From NCBI RefSeq assembly GCF_045689235.1, contig NZ_CP136864.1, positions 496,001 through 560,000 of the forward strand: a stretch of DNA of 64,000 nucleotides, in the 5' to 3' direction. The DNA is from Congregibacter variabilis (lineage in GTDB: Bacteria > Pseudomonadota > Gammaproteobacteria > Pseudomonadales > Halieaceae). The position numbers and the translations under genes are program-made. Below the pieces are notes generated by a model. That model was not told the origin of the DNA. It saw only the letters and a program-made list of their open reading frames with translations, and did not search any database. Position 1 is the first letter of the stretch; each line of letters begins with the position of its first letter. Shown here in pieces: positions 25,766 to 33,922 of this stretch.

Positions 25766-27310
25766 TTAGTCCAGACCAAAGTTTTGCAGCACCGCGGCAT
25801 AGACTCCGATTGCTGAGAGCAGATTGCCCAGACGCATGTTCTCGTTGCGCCCATGTTGGTTATTGTCGTGGTTGGCAATGGGTAGCAGCACAATCGGCAT
25901 ATCCAACTCCTGATCGAACAGGTGCACCGGAAGACTTCCTCCCAAGGTAGGTGTCAACAGCGGTGCCGTGCCGTCGTAGTCGGTGAGTATGCGGGTAAGC
26001 CGCTGGGCCGCTTCGCCGTCAAGGCTGCTGCGATAGGCGGGATAACCGCTGGTCCAGTCGACCTTGATCACACCGGGATGGGCTCGCAGTACCTCGGCGG
26101 TCGGCTCGTCATGGGTGACGTAAAAGCCCTGATTCGTGAAATGGTCCTCCAGGGTCTTGCGAACATGCTCAATGGTTTGTACCGGCACCAGACGCAGGTC
26201 TAAAGACGCCCGTGCTTTTGACATGATGATATTACGTGCCTGGTCATCCACTCCGCCGGCCTGAAAACCCACGATGTTGATTGCCGGTTGCATAATGGTC
26301 AGCTCAATGCGTTTGCCGCCGCCCTCGACACGTCCCAAAGACAACTCATCCTGCAGCTGTGCATCCACCGAAGGTATCGCGGCGATGGCGACCTGTTCCG
26401 CTTCGCTTATGGGGGTAACCTCGTCGAGATAACCCGCGACCTGAATGTTCCCGTCCATGTCCTTCATGGTGGCTAGGAGGCGCATGAGTGCATCGGTGGG
26501 GTGGGGCGCCCAATTACCGTAATGACCTGAGTGCAGCGGCCGTGAGGGCCCGTACATCGTTAGATTGACGCCCATGTCACCGCGCACGCCAAAAACCAGC
26601 TGCCGCAGGCCGCTTTGATGCATAGGGCCGTCACAGAACAGCAGCACGTCAGCGCTGAGGTAATCAGCATGCTCTTTGAGAATATCTTCTACCGTTGGAC
26701 TTCCGAATTCCTCTTCACCGTCCAGAATAAGCTTTACGTTGACGCTGGCGTTCAGGCCGGCGCTATCCATCGCGTCAATGGCGTGCATTAGGGCGATAAC
26801 CGGCGCTTTGTCGTCCCCGGCAGAGCGTGCGTAGACCCGCCATTCGGGGTCTATAGCTTGCTTACGTGCTTCGTCCCAGTCGAGAGTCTCCGCCGCATTC
26901 TTAAGCGTTGGCTCAAACGGCGGTGTATCCCAATTGGCTGGCTCTACGGGCTGTCCGTCGTAGTGCGCATAAATCAATACGGTTTTCTTTGCATTTGGCG
27001 TCTTTCGTTCGGCCAGGATGTAGGGCGCCCCACCTGCACTCACAATTTTGGAGGTAAAGCCTCGTTCGCCAATGTATTGGGAGATCCATTGAGCATTTTT
27101 TTGCATATCCTCAGTAACCGTCGACACATTCGGCATGCTGAGCAATTCACGAAAGTCCCCCAGGATCTCTCCCCCATGTTCGCTGATGTGTGATTGCACG
27201 GCGCTTCTCAGCGCGTCGGTATCGGCTGCGGTGCTTGGCATGGCAGCGGTGAGTAGCAGGGGTGCGAGCGCCAGCAATAGAGGAGCAGGTAGAGTGTTGA
27301 AGAGCGGCAT
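25766..27310 (-). CDS. Exported M20-family metallopeptidase (dipeptidase-like)
   Basis: A 514-residue zinc hydrolase with an N-terminal signal peptide (MPLFNTLPAPLLLALAPLLL, cleavage near ASTAADT-type residues 28-30), so probably periplasmic. M20 motifs are present: metal ligands in YAHYDGQPVEP, bridging Asp in SAGDDKAP, and the catalytic Glu pair in LDGEEEFGSP; the C-terminal ligand His is in ANHDNNQH. The dimerisation domain lies in the middle. Members cleave dipeptides or N-acyl amino acids. The start at 27310 follows GGACA. Confidence 0.88.
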   Translation of the reverse strand: MPLFNTLPAPLLLALAPLLLTAAMPSTAADTDALRSAVQSHISEHGGEILGDFRELLSMPNVSTVTEDMQKNAQWISQYIGERGFTSKIVSAGGAPYILAERKTPNAKKTVLIYAHYDGQPVEPANWDTPPFEPTLKNAAETLDWDEARKQAIDPEWRVYARSAGDDKAPVIALMHAIDAMDSAGLNASVNVKLILDGEEEFGSPTVEDILKEHADYLSADVLLFCDGPMHQSGLRQLVFGVRGDMGVNLTMYGPSRPLHSGHYGNWAPHPTDALMRLLATMKDMDGNIQVAGYLDEVTPISEAEQVAIAAIPSVDAQLQDELSLGRVEGGGKRIELTIMQPAINIVGFQAGGVDDQARNIIMSKARASLDLRLVPVQTIEHVRKTLEDHFTNQGFYVTHDEPTAEVLRAHPGVIKVDWTSGYPAYRSSLDGEAAQRLTRILTDYDGTAPLLTPTLGGSLPVHLFDQELDMPIVLLPIANHDNNQHGRNENMRLGNLLSAIGVYAAVLQNFGLD

Positions 27311-27415
27311 GTTGTGTCCTTGTCGATAGATCGTGGAAAGATACTACGATGCGTTAACAAGCAACAGAGATGCCTAGCGCCGGGGTACAGGTTTCTGTAT
27401 TATTCGCGCCCTTAC

Positions 27416-27503
27416 GGAGAGGTGGCCGAGTGGTCGAAGGCGCACGCCTGGAAAGTGTGTAACGGGTAACCGTTCGAGGGTTCGAATCCCTCCTTCTCCG
27501 CCA
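27416..27503 (+). tRNA. tRNA-Ser (GGA)
   Basis: The 88-base gene begins GGAGAGGTGGCCGAGTGG, has anticodon loop CTGGAAA giving GGA, the long variable arm of class II tRNAs (GTAACGGGTAACCGTTC region), T-arm GAGGGTTCGAATCCCTC, acceptor end CTTCTCC, discriminator G and encoded CCA. It stands alone between the divergent peptidase and the transglycosylase gene. Confidence 0.96.
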
Positions 27504-27607
27504 AATTCAGATTTCCTTCGCACAGATTACAGTGGTTTGAGCTCTATCCGCTTCATGGTGTCTAGGTAATGAGTAGAGCAGTGGTTTGCCAAGGCATTGT
27601 TTTAGAG

Positions 27608-28813
27608 ATGCAAGTGCGACGTTTACTTTTTGCTGTGCTAAGCGCCTTGTTCCTTTGCCCGGGGTTTTCCGCGGCGTCCGATCCGGTTTCTTTTGAAGGC
27701 TGCGTGACGAGTCTTGGTGAGCGTGCCCAGCTTGCCGGTGTGGACACGGCACTCATTCAGCGTGTGCTGCCTGAGCTGGCGCCGCTGGAGCGGGTCTTGG
27801 AGCTCGATGCTAAGCAGCCTGAATTTGTGCAGACTTTTGGTGAGTACGTTCACGGGCGTGTCACCCCAGGCAGGGTGGAACGCGGTCGCGCACTGTTAAA
27901 AAAGTACCAGACTTTTTTTCAGGAGTTGTCGCAGCGATATGGTGTGCCGCCCAGGTATCTGGTCGCTTTCTGGGGACTGGAGACCAACTATGGTAGCTAC
28001 CTTGGGAACGTGCCCACGCTGAACGCGCTCGCGACACTAGCCTGCGATCCGCGTCGCAGTGAGTTTTTTGCCGCTCAGTTTGTCAATGCTCTGCAAATCA
28101 TGCAGCGCGAAGCGCTGTCGCAGGAGACCCTCCGCGGCTCCTGGGCTGGCGCAGTGGGTCATACGCAATTCATGCCATCATCCTATCTGCGTTATGCGGT
28201 CGATGGTGACGGCGACGGGAGCGTCGACCTTTGGTCGAGCGAGCGTGATGCGCTGGCTTCAGGTGCCAACTTTCTGCGCAGTCTTGGCTGGACACCCGAG
28301 CTGCGCTGGGGTCGACCTGTGGTTTTGCCTGCAGACTTCCCCTATGAACTGGCTTCACTAGGCGAAGCACGCAGTCTGCATGCCTGGGCCTCCCTTGGAG
28401 TAAGGCAGCTCGACGGTGCGACGGTGCCCGCTCTGGATGTGGATGCTTCGCTGCTGCTGCCTGCGGGGTATCTGGGTCCTGCTTTCCTGGTGTATGAAAA
28501 TTTCCGCGTGATCATGCGCTGGAACCACTCGCAATCCTATGCCCTGTCGGTGGGGCTACTTGCCGATCGGCTGGCAGGTGCTGGGCCACAGTTGTTGCCC
28601 GAGGAGACATCGGCTCGCTTGCTGAGCTCAAAAATTGAAGACGCACAGCGCGCACTGAATGCATTGGGTCATGACGCGGGAGAAGCGGATGGCGTGCTGG
28701 GAAGCCGCACGCGGGCGGCGCTGCGCGCCTTCCAGTTGGATCACGGTCTACCGGCCGACGGCTACCCAAACGCCACAACCTTGGAGACGCTTGGCGCAGT
28801 TGCGCTGCCTTAA
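27608..28813 (+). CDS. Lytic murein transglycosylase (MltB family) with peptidoglycan-binding domain
   Basis: A 401-residue periplasmic enzyme that cleaves glycan strands to 1,6-anhydro-muropeptides. I start it at ATG 27608 because the signal peptide (MQVRRLLFAVLSALFLCPGF) begins there; an in-frame ATG at 27569 is possible. The SLT-type MltB domain (about 30-320) has the catalytic Glu in FWGLETNYGSY and the GAVGHTQFMPSSY motif. A PG-binding-1 domain (AQRALNALGHDAGEADGVLG onward) closes the protein. No lipobox is seen, so it is a soluble MltB/Slt-type form. Confidence 0.88.
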   Translation: MQVRRLLFAVLSALFLCPGFSAASDPVSFEGCVTSLGERAQLAGVDTALIQRVLPELAPLERVLELDAKQPEFVQTFGEYVHGRVTPGRVERGRALLKKYQTFFQELSQRYGVPPRYLVAFWGLETNYGSYLGNVPTLNALATLACDPRRSEFFAAQFVNALQIMQREALSQETLRGSWAGAVGHTQFMPSSYLRYAVDGDGDGSVDLWSSERDALASGANFLRSLGWTPELRWGRPVVLPADFPYELASLGEARSLHAWASLGVRQLDGATVPALDVDASLLLPAGYLGPAFLVYENFRVIMRWNHSQSYALSVGLLADRLAGAGPQLLPEETSARLLSSKIEDAQRALNALGHDAGEADGVLGSRTRAALRAFQLDHGLPADGYPNATTLETLGAVALP

Positions 28814-28817
28814 CGCC

Positions 28818-29576
28818 ATGAAGATGCATTGCGACATACAGAAGTTTCTTACCATTATTGCGCTGGCGGTTGTCCTTGTCGGTTGCGGCTCTCGCGGCGG
28901 CAAATTGCCGGATTTTGCGGCGATCGAAGATGTGTCGTTAATGAAGCAAAGCTTTTACAGCTACCTGTATCCGATCGTGGCGGAAGAAAACGCTCGTATT
29001 TTGGAGCAGCGTGACACGGTGGGAACAATCCGCGAAGTGTTCGACACCGGCCAGGAGCCCGGTTGGTTGCAGCGCCGGGCATTAAAGGCTCTTGCAAAGG
29101 AATATGAAGTGGAATGGGAGCGCGACAATGTTGCGGGGGTTACTAAAGCTCTCTGGCGTCGTGTCGATGTGATTCCGGCAGAGCTGGCGCTGGTACAGGC
29201 GGCAAAAGAGTCGGGCTGGGGGCGTTCGCGCTTTGCCGTGGAGGTCAACAATCTGTTTGGTCATTGGTGCTACGAGCCTGGCTGTGGCGTCGTTCCCAAT
29301 CGACGTTCCGCCGGTGCTGGCCACGAAGTGGCAGCCTTTGATAGCGTCTCCGAATCAGTCCGCCGCTACATGAACAATCTCAATACTCACGATCGCTATG
29401 CGCCCATGCGTCTATTGCGGCAGGAGCGACGCTCGCAGGATCAGGGGGTCACCGGAGTGGCGCTGGCTCCTGGGCTCACGGCCTATTCTGAGCGTGGCGA
29501 GCCCTATGTCCAGGAAGTGATCTCGATGATAGAACAGAACAAGGCGCTGCTGTACGACGCTGCTCCGCAGGGGTGA
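28818..29576 (+). CDS. Bax-like glucosaminidase-domain lipoprotein
   Basis: A 252-residue predicted lipoprotein: MKMHCDIQKFLTIIALAVVL followed by lipobox LVGC. The C-terminal half is a glucosaminidase (FlgJ/Bax, GH73) domain with the catalytic Glu in AAKESGWGRSRFA and the downstream VNNLFGHWCYEPGCGV. It should cut peptidoglycan at the outer-membrane inner face. It begins four bases after the transglycosylase gene, so two cell-wall hydrolases are made together. The start is ATG 28818; longer in-frame versions lack a signal. Confidence 0.85.
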   Translation: MKMHCDIQKFLTIIALAVVLVGCGSRGGKLPDFAAIEDVSLMKQSFYSYLYPIVAEENARILEQRDTVGTIREVFDTGQEPGWLQRRALKALAKEYEVEWERDNVAGVTKALWRRVDVIPAELALVQAAKESGWGRSRFAVEVNNLFGHWCYEPGCGVVPNRRSAGAGHEVAAFDSVSESVRRYMNNLNTHDRYAPMRLLRQERRSQDQGVTGVALAPGLTAYSERGEPYVQEVISMIEQNKALLYDAAPQG

Positions 29577-29614
29577 GCCCCGCTCCTGGGCTGGCACTTA
29601 TAGGACTGGGATTC

Positions 29615-30988
29615 TCACGCCGGAAACAGTAGCCACGCCGTGCCTGCCAGCACCGGGGTGACTATTACAGTACGAATAACGAAGATTTGAAATAGCTGCA
29701 GTACTGATACGGGCAATCCGACTTTAAGAACGACGAGGCCCGTTTCGGTCATGTAGATTAACTGGCACAGGGACAAGCCCGCCAGCACAAAGCGCATGCG
29801 ATCACTTGATATCTCGCTAGCGACAATCGTCGGTATGTACTGATCCATAAAGCCAAACAAAAACCCTGGGGCGATGCGGGCCGCATCATGCACATCTAGC
29901 AGTGTCAGAACCCCGGTAATTGGCATAGAAATCCATTGGGCAATGGAGCTGTGAAACGCCACCACGGCGGTTAGTGTTCCCAAAGCGATGAGTGGGCCCA
30001 TCAAACCAAACAGCTGTTCAAGCATCATTATTGTCGCGGAGCGCGCCATTGTAGGGAGCGACGGCGCGGCGCTCGCCGACGATATAGCGTTATTCAGACA
30101 CTGACGTAGCAATGGCCCGTGGTGGGAGTCGTTGCTCTGGGTGGTATTGGGTGACCCATCAATGTAGCTATCTGCGATGCGACTTACGGGCGGTAAGCGA
30201 GGCACTATTGCGGCGCAAACAATACAGGCCATCACGCTGCACAAATACCATTCGATAAAATAGTCACCAACACCGCTGACGTTCGCGATCACCAGCGCGA
30301 AGGGCAGCGATACCACCGAGAAATTGGTGGCCACGCTCACTGCTTCACGACCCGTGTAAAAGCCTCGTTGGTACTGCTGCCCCGTGACCAAAATGCCAAT
30401 CGTACTGGCCGAAATGAAAGAAGCAGTGGCATCCACGGCCGCCCGACCCGGGAGGCGAAACAGACGCCGAAATACCGGCGCCACTAATGTTCCAAAGAAA
30501 TCCATGGCACCGAATTCCGTCAGTAGCGGCATAAAGAAGCAGGCAGGGAGTAAAACGATCGAAAACGCGATGGCCAGTTCTTCTACCAGAATGATGCCGG
30601 TATCCTCCAGGCGTAACACTTCGGGGCCTACTTTGAAGTACACCATCAAGGCTATAGCAGCCCCCACAATGCGCAGTGCTATCCAGATAGGTCCCGCCTC
30701 CGCGATGGCGTACAGCATAGGCTTGTTCTGGCGCCATTGAGGTTTTGCGATGGAGTGGTATAGAGCGATTAGCGCCCCGATGACCGCGATAAGAACCATT
30801 GCTTCGACCAGCACGAAGCCAAGATGCTGGTTCACCCAATCTGAATACAGGCTGAAGAGAACCGTCAGGCCGTCCTCCAGGGGTAGGGGGACCAGGAATA
30901 TGAGTAGCCCGGCTATTGAGGGAATCAAAAAGCGCAGTAAAGCTGCCACTGTAATTCTTGTATCGCCTGCTTTGCCTATATGCGCCAT
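29615..30988 (-). CDS. YjiH-family integral membrane protein (nucleoside-recognition/Gate domain)
   Basis: A 457-residue protein with about ten hydrophobic helices. The opening (RFLIPSIAGLLIFLVPLP) and the Gate-type segment FISASTIGILVTGQQYQRGF recall E. coli YjiH and related proteins with the nucleoside-recognition/Gate fold, which occurs in transporters and spore-maturation proteins. Substrate unknown. It is convergent with the Bax-like lipoprotein and lies between genes for peptidoglycan hydrolases. Confidence 0.75.
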   Translation of the reverse strand: MAHIGKAGDTRITVAALLRFLIPSIAGLLIFLVPLPLEDGLTVLFSLYSDWVNQHLGFVLVEAMVLIAVIGALIALYHSIAKPQWRQNKPMLYAIAEAGPIWIALRIVGAAIALMVYFKVGPEVLRLEDTGIILVEELAIAFSIVLLPACFFMPLLTEFGAMDFFGTLVAPVFRRLFRLPGRAAVDATASFISASTIGILVTGQQYQRGFYTGREAVSVATNFSVVSLPFALVIANVSGVGDYFIEWYLCSVMACIVCAAIVPRLPPVSRIADSYIDGSPNTTQSNDSHHGPLLRQCLNNAISSASAAPSLPTMARSATIMMLEQLFGLMGPLIALGTLTAVVAFHSSIAQWISMPITGVLTLLDVHDAARIAPGFLFGFMDQYIPTIVASEISSDRMRFVLAGLSLCQLIYMTETGLVVLKVGLPVSVLQLFQIFVIRTVIVTPVLAGTAWLLFPA

Positions 30989-31073
30989 TGCCGTAGAGTC
31001 AAACTCGTCTCGGGATTAAGAAGGTAGGGTACATGAGTGAAAAACTGTTTAGGGGTTTTCTGAAGCTAGGGCC

Positions 31074-32213
31074 TCACAGGTACTTTCGTTCCGCGGCGCG
31101 TACTTTCTCCAGGTAGCGGCGTGTTTCCGCAAAAGGGTGCTTCTTGGTGAGCTGCTCGTAGACTTCGCCCGAGGACATTTCGTTGATGCGCCGCAGCGCT
31201 GTGGTGTTATTGGGGCTAAAGGTTCGAAGCGCGCTGCCCGCGCCACCGTTGTAGGCGGATACCGTTGTGAATTGGCGACTGCTGGAGTTATTGATCCCCG
31301 ACAGATAGCTGTCACTCAGGAGGTGCAGGTACGCGCTCCCAATATCGATATTGAAGTCGGCGTTAAAAAGCTGTTGCTTCGTGGGCTCGCCACCTTGCTT
31401 TTTTATGCGTTCATACACGTCTCGTCCCGCCGACGATGGCACAACCTGCATCAGGCCATAAGCGTTGGCCAAGCTGACTGCATAGGGATTAAAAGCGCTC
31501 TCTACCTCTATAACTGCATATATCAATGATGGTGCTACGCCGTAGCGACGAGAAGCCGCCAGCACGTAGTTGGCATATTCGAGTTCGCGAAGGTGTAGGT
31601 GGTCATCCACAAGGCTCACGCGAACGCTGCGCAATTCTTTGCCGTTTTGCTGCGTTCGGCGCAGCTGCTCTTTGATGAGATGATCAGCAAAGCGTTCGGC
31701 TCGCCATTGCCAGCGAATGGCCTGGCCTTCTGTATCGAGCACCTGTCCCAGGAGAAACGGCTCTCCGTCTACGGGAGGTGTCGCGTCGGTGAAGATGTCC
31801 TCGATGCTCATATCGCGAGTTGTTAGCAATGTATTGATGATGGCCTGGCGGAGCTTTCCCAGGGGGTCTTCAGTCGCAATGGTTTCTACCTGGAGCCAAC
31901 CCTCGTCAAAGTCCACGATAGCCCGAGCCTCAAAGGCGTTGCTGTATTTGACATAGCGGTGCTCTGAAGCGACTTCCGGCTCTTTTTCTCCCCAAACATC
32001 AACGAGTATTTTGCTTACTGCAGCAATAAGTTCAGGTAGCCCTTCAATGTCTGTTGGGATTCCCTGGCGTTGAAGTTGATCTTCGAGTACCGCGCGAGCT
32101 ATGCGCTCGGGGTCGCCGCTCAATGTCGCATCAATCACAGTCTGCGAAGGGTTCGCGCAGCTGCCTAGCAGCAGCGTGATCAGCAGCGCGGGGGTTAAGA
32201 GCAGGCGTTTCAT
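31074..32213 (-). CDS. mltC: Membrane-bound lytic murein transglycosylase C
   Basis: A 379-residue outer-membrane lipoprotein that degrades peptidoglycan. MKRLLLTPALLITLLLGSCA supplies the signal and lipobox (LGSC), so I start at ATG 32213 rather than an upstream in-frame ATG. An N-terminal DUF3393 domain (about 30-195) precedes the SLT domain, with catalytic Glu in YAVIEVESAFNPYAVS, GLMQVVPSSAGRDVY and the TVSAYNGGAG motif. This two-domain order is specific to MltC. No mutY or yggX neighbour is present, unlike in enterics. Confidence 0.92.
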   Translation of the reverse strand: MKRLLLTPALLITLLLGSCANPSQTVIDATLSGDPERIARAVLEDQLQRQGIPTDIEGLPELIAAVSKILVDVWGEKEPEVASEHRYVKYSNAFEARAIVDFDEGWLQVETIATEDPLGKLRQAIINTLLTTRDMSIEDIFTDATPPVDGEPFLLGQVLDTEGQAIRWQWRAERFADHLIKEQLRRTQQNGKELRSVRVSLVDDHLHLRELEYANYVLAASRRYGVAPSLIYAVIEVESAFNPYAVSLANAYGLMQVVPSSAGRDVYERIKKQGGEPTKQQLFNADFNIDIGSAYLHLLSDSYLSGINNSSSRQFTTVSAYNGGAGSALRTFSPNNTTALRRINEMSSGEVYEQLTKKHPFAETRRYLEKVRAAERKYL

Positions 32214-32396
32214 GGCTGAAAGGGAATTAAACATTGATTCGTGCAGCATACCTGTTTTGAGCTTCCATGCTCACACTGGTTCTTGTAGGCGAATCAGGGC
32301 GGTTTTGAGTTAGGTACGACAAAGCCTGTACAGGACGAGGCCAGTCGTAGTCCGAAGCCGTAACTAATTACAAGCAACATGCTGACGTTGTTTTAT

Positions 32397-32415
32397 TGCC
32401 GCCTGATCGGCGGCA
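32397..32415 (+). other. Stem-loop in the leader of the fasciclin gene
   Basis: TGCCGCC and GGCGGCA pair around TGATC, 49 bases before the fasciclin ATG in the 250-base divergent gap (32214-32463). There is no T-run. It may stabilise the mRNA or be a protein site. Confidence 0.35.
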
Positions 32416-32463
32416 TATGCCCAATTATTCTTTGATATCCGTAACGCGGAAAGGATCCAACTC

Positions 32464-32976
32464 ATGAAATTACTAAGAACGATTCAGGTGGCTGCTGTTC
32501 TTTTATTGACTGCAGCGTTCGCACAAGCCGCACATCACGAGGGCGGTCACGATGATATGGAGAAAGGCAATATCGTAGAAATCGCCGCGGGTAATGATGA
32601 CTTCTCTACGCTTGTGGCAGCAGTCAAAGCTGCGGGCCTCGTGGATGTACTTACTGGCGAAGGCCCCTTTACTGTATTCGCGCCGACAAACGCCGCTTTT
32701 GCGAAACTGCCAGCCGGAACGGTAGAAACGCTACTCAAGCCCGAAAACAAAGACCAGTTGGTTGCGGTACTGACCTACCACGTAGTGGCAGGCAAGGTGA
32801 TGGCGGCAGATGTAGTGACATTGGATTCAGCCGTTACTGTGCAAGGTGAGTCAGTAAGCATCTCGGCAGGAGAAGATGGTGTGTCTGTGGATAATGCGAT
32901 GGTCGTAGTCACTGACATTGAAGCGTCAAACGGCGTCATTCACGTCATCGACTCTGTCATCCTGCCGGGTGCCTAA
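32464..32976 (+). CDS. Exported fasciclin (FAS1) domain protein
   Basis: A 170-residue protein with a signal peptide (MKLLRTIQVAAVLLLTAAFA, cleavage after QA) and one FAS1 domain (about 38-168). FAS1 marks are FTVFAPTNAAFAKLP and, near the end, NGVIHVIDSVILP. FAS1 proteins mediate adhesion or matrix contacts outside the cell. The His/Glu/Asp-rich segment HHEGGHDD after the signal might bind metal. AAAGGA precedes the ATG and a strong terminator follows. Confidence 0.93.
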   Translation: MKLLRTIQVAAVLLLTAAFAQAAHHEGGHDDMEKGNIVEIAAGNDDFSTLVAAVKAAGLVDVLTGEGPFTVFAPTNAAFAKLPAGTVETLLKPENKDQLVAVLTYHVVAGKVMAADVVTLDSAVTVQGESVSISAGEDGVSVDNAMVVVTDIEASNGVIHVIDSVILPGA

Positions 32977-33030
32977 GTTTGTGATTTGTGACTTGCAAGT
33001 TGCGCGACAAAAATAGTCGCCTGACGATTA

Positions 33031-33056
33031 AAAGCCCACTTATGTGGGCTTTTTTA
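33031..33056. terminator. Intrinsic terminator between convergent fasciclin and SOUL genes
   Basis: AAAGCCCAC (33031-33039) pairs with GTGGGCTTT (33044-33052) around TTAT, then TTTTA. The A-rich 5' side could also let it work on the minus strand. Confidence 0.9.
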
Positions 33057-33097
33057 TGCGCCGAAAAAACATAGCTTTATATCTGTCTGCTCACGTA

Positions 33098-33718
33098 TCA
33101 CCGGCCTTGATACTGAATCAGTATCTCGTTGCGGCGTAAAAAGGGGAGTGTCCATGGCGGATCGTAGCGAGCCAATTCTGGCGAACCGGTCGGGCTGATG
33201 TTCTTCTTGGCAAGCCATTGTTGTAACTCTGCGATTTTTACTGCGCGTTTCTTTTCACCAACAAGCCCCGAAAAACGCAATACGGCATAGTGAGTGGCGG
33301 GGACTTCACGCAGCGTAACCGCTGGATTGTCGGGTATCGGCAGCGTCTCCATGCTGTACTCGCTGGGCATCACAAAGTGAATCCGCCAACGCTCACCCAC
33401 TCTTTCTGTGGTGACGGGCGAGGTCATGTTGATTTTTTCGGGAGCGGCTTGCATGGTGACTGGCGTGGTCATGCTGATTTTTTGGGCCTCGCCGGTGCGA
33501 GAGCTGTTCTTGCCGAAGATATAGCCGGCAATAAGGCGAAACCCCTGATTGGATGCGCTATCCATCTCTCCGGATACCAGGGTCTCAGCTATGATCATGG
33601 GGTCGTAGATACGCAGCTCAAAGTCACCTGATTTCTCCAGCAGGGTATAGCTTGGCTCATCGGCTGCCATGCTGAGTCCCGTGTAGATTAAAAGAGCGGA
33701 TAATAATAGTGATCTCAC
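33098..33718 (-). CDS. SOUL-family haem-binding-like protein, exported
   Basis: A 206-residue protein with a signal peptide (MRSLLLSALLIYTGLSMA, cut near AADE) and a SOUL domain. The start YTLLEKSGDFELRIYDPMI and the repeated ISMTTPVTMQ and INMTSPVTTE strands are typical of SOUL/HEBP proteins. Bacterial members are usually exported and of unsettled function, with haem or tetrapyrrole binding assumed from eukaryotic relatives. It is monocistronic and faces the fasciclin gene. Confidence 0.9.
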   Translation of the reverse strand: MRSLLLSALLIYTGLSMAADEPSYTLLEKSGDFELRIYDPMIIAETLVSGEMDSASNQGFRLIAGYIFGKNSSRTGEAQKISMTTPVTMQAAPEKINMTSPVTTERVGERWRIHFVMPSEYSMETLPIPDNPAVTLREVPATHYAVLRFSGLVGEKKRAVKIAELQQWLAKKNISPTGSPELARYDPPWTLPFLRRNEILIQYQGR

Positions 33719-33922
33719 TGCTATGTGCCTTCTCTGGGTTTAACGCGCGTAGGAGCCTTGGTCGTGATTCGTCTGCTATTTTAACCGCGCGCCGCTGTCT
33801 TCGACACTCTTCGCACTTCGGTTTAATCTGCCTTGCGCGTATAGCTATTCGAAAACGCTCGAGTGTCTGCCAGGTCGTGCTAAGAAGTTGTTGATTTGTC
33901 TTACTAAAGGAATGCTCTCGTC

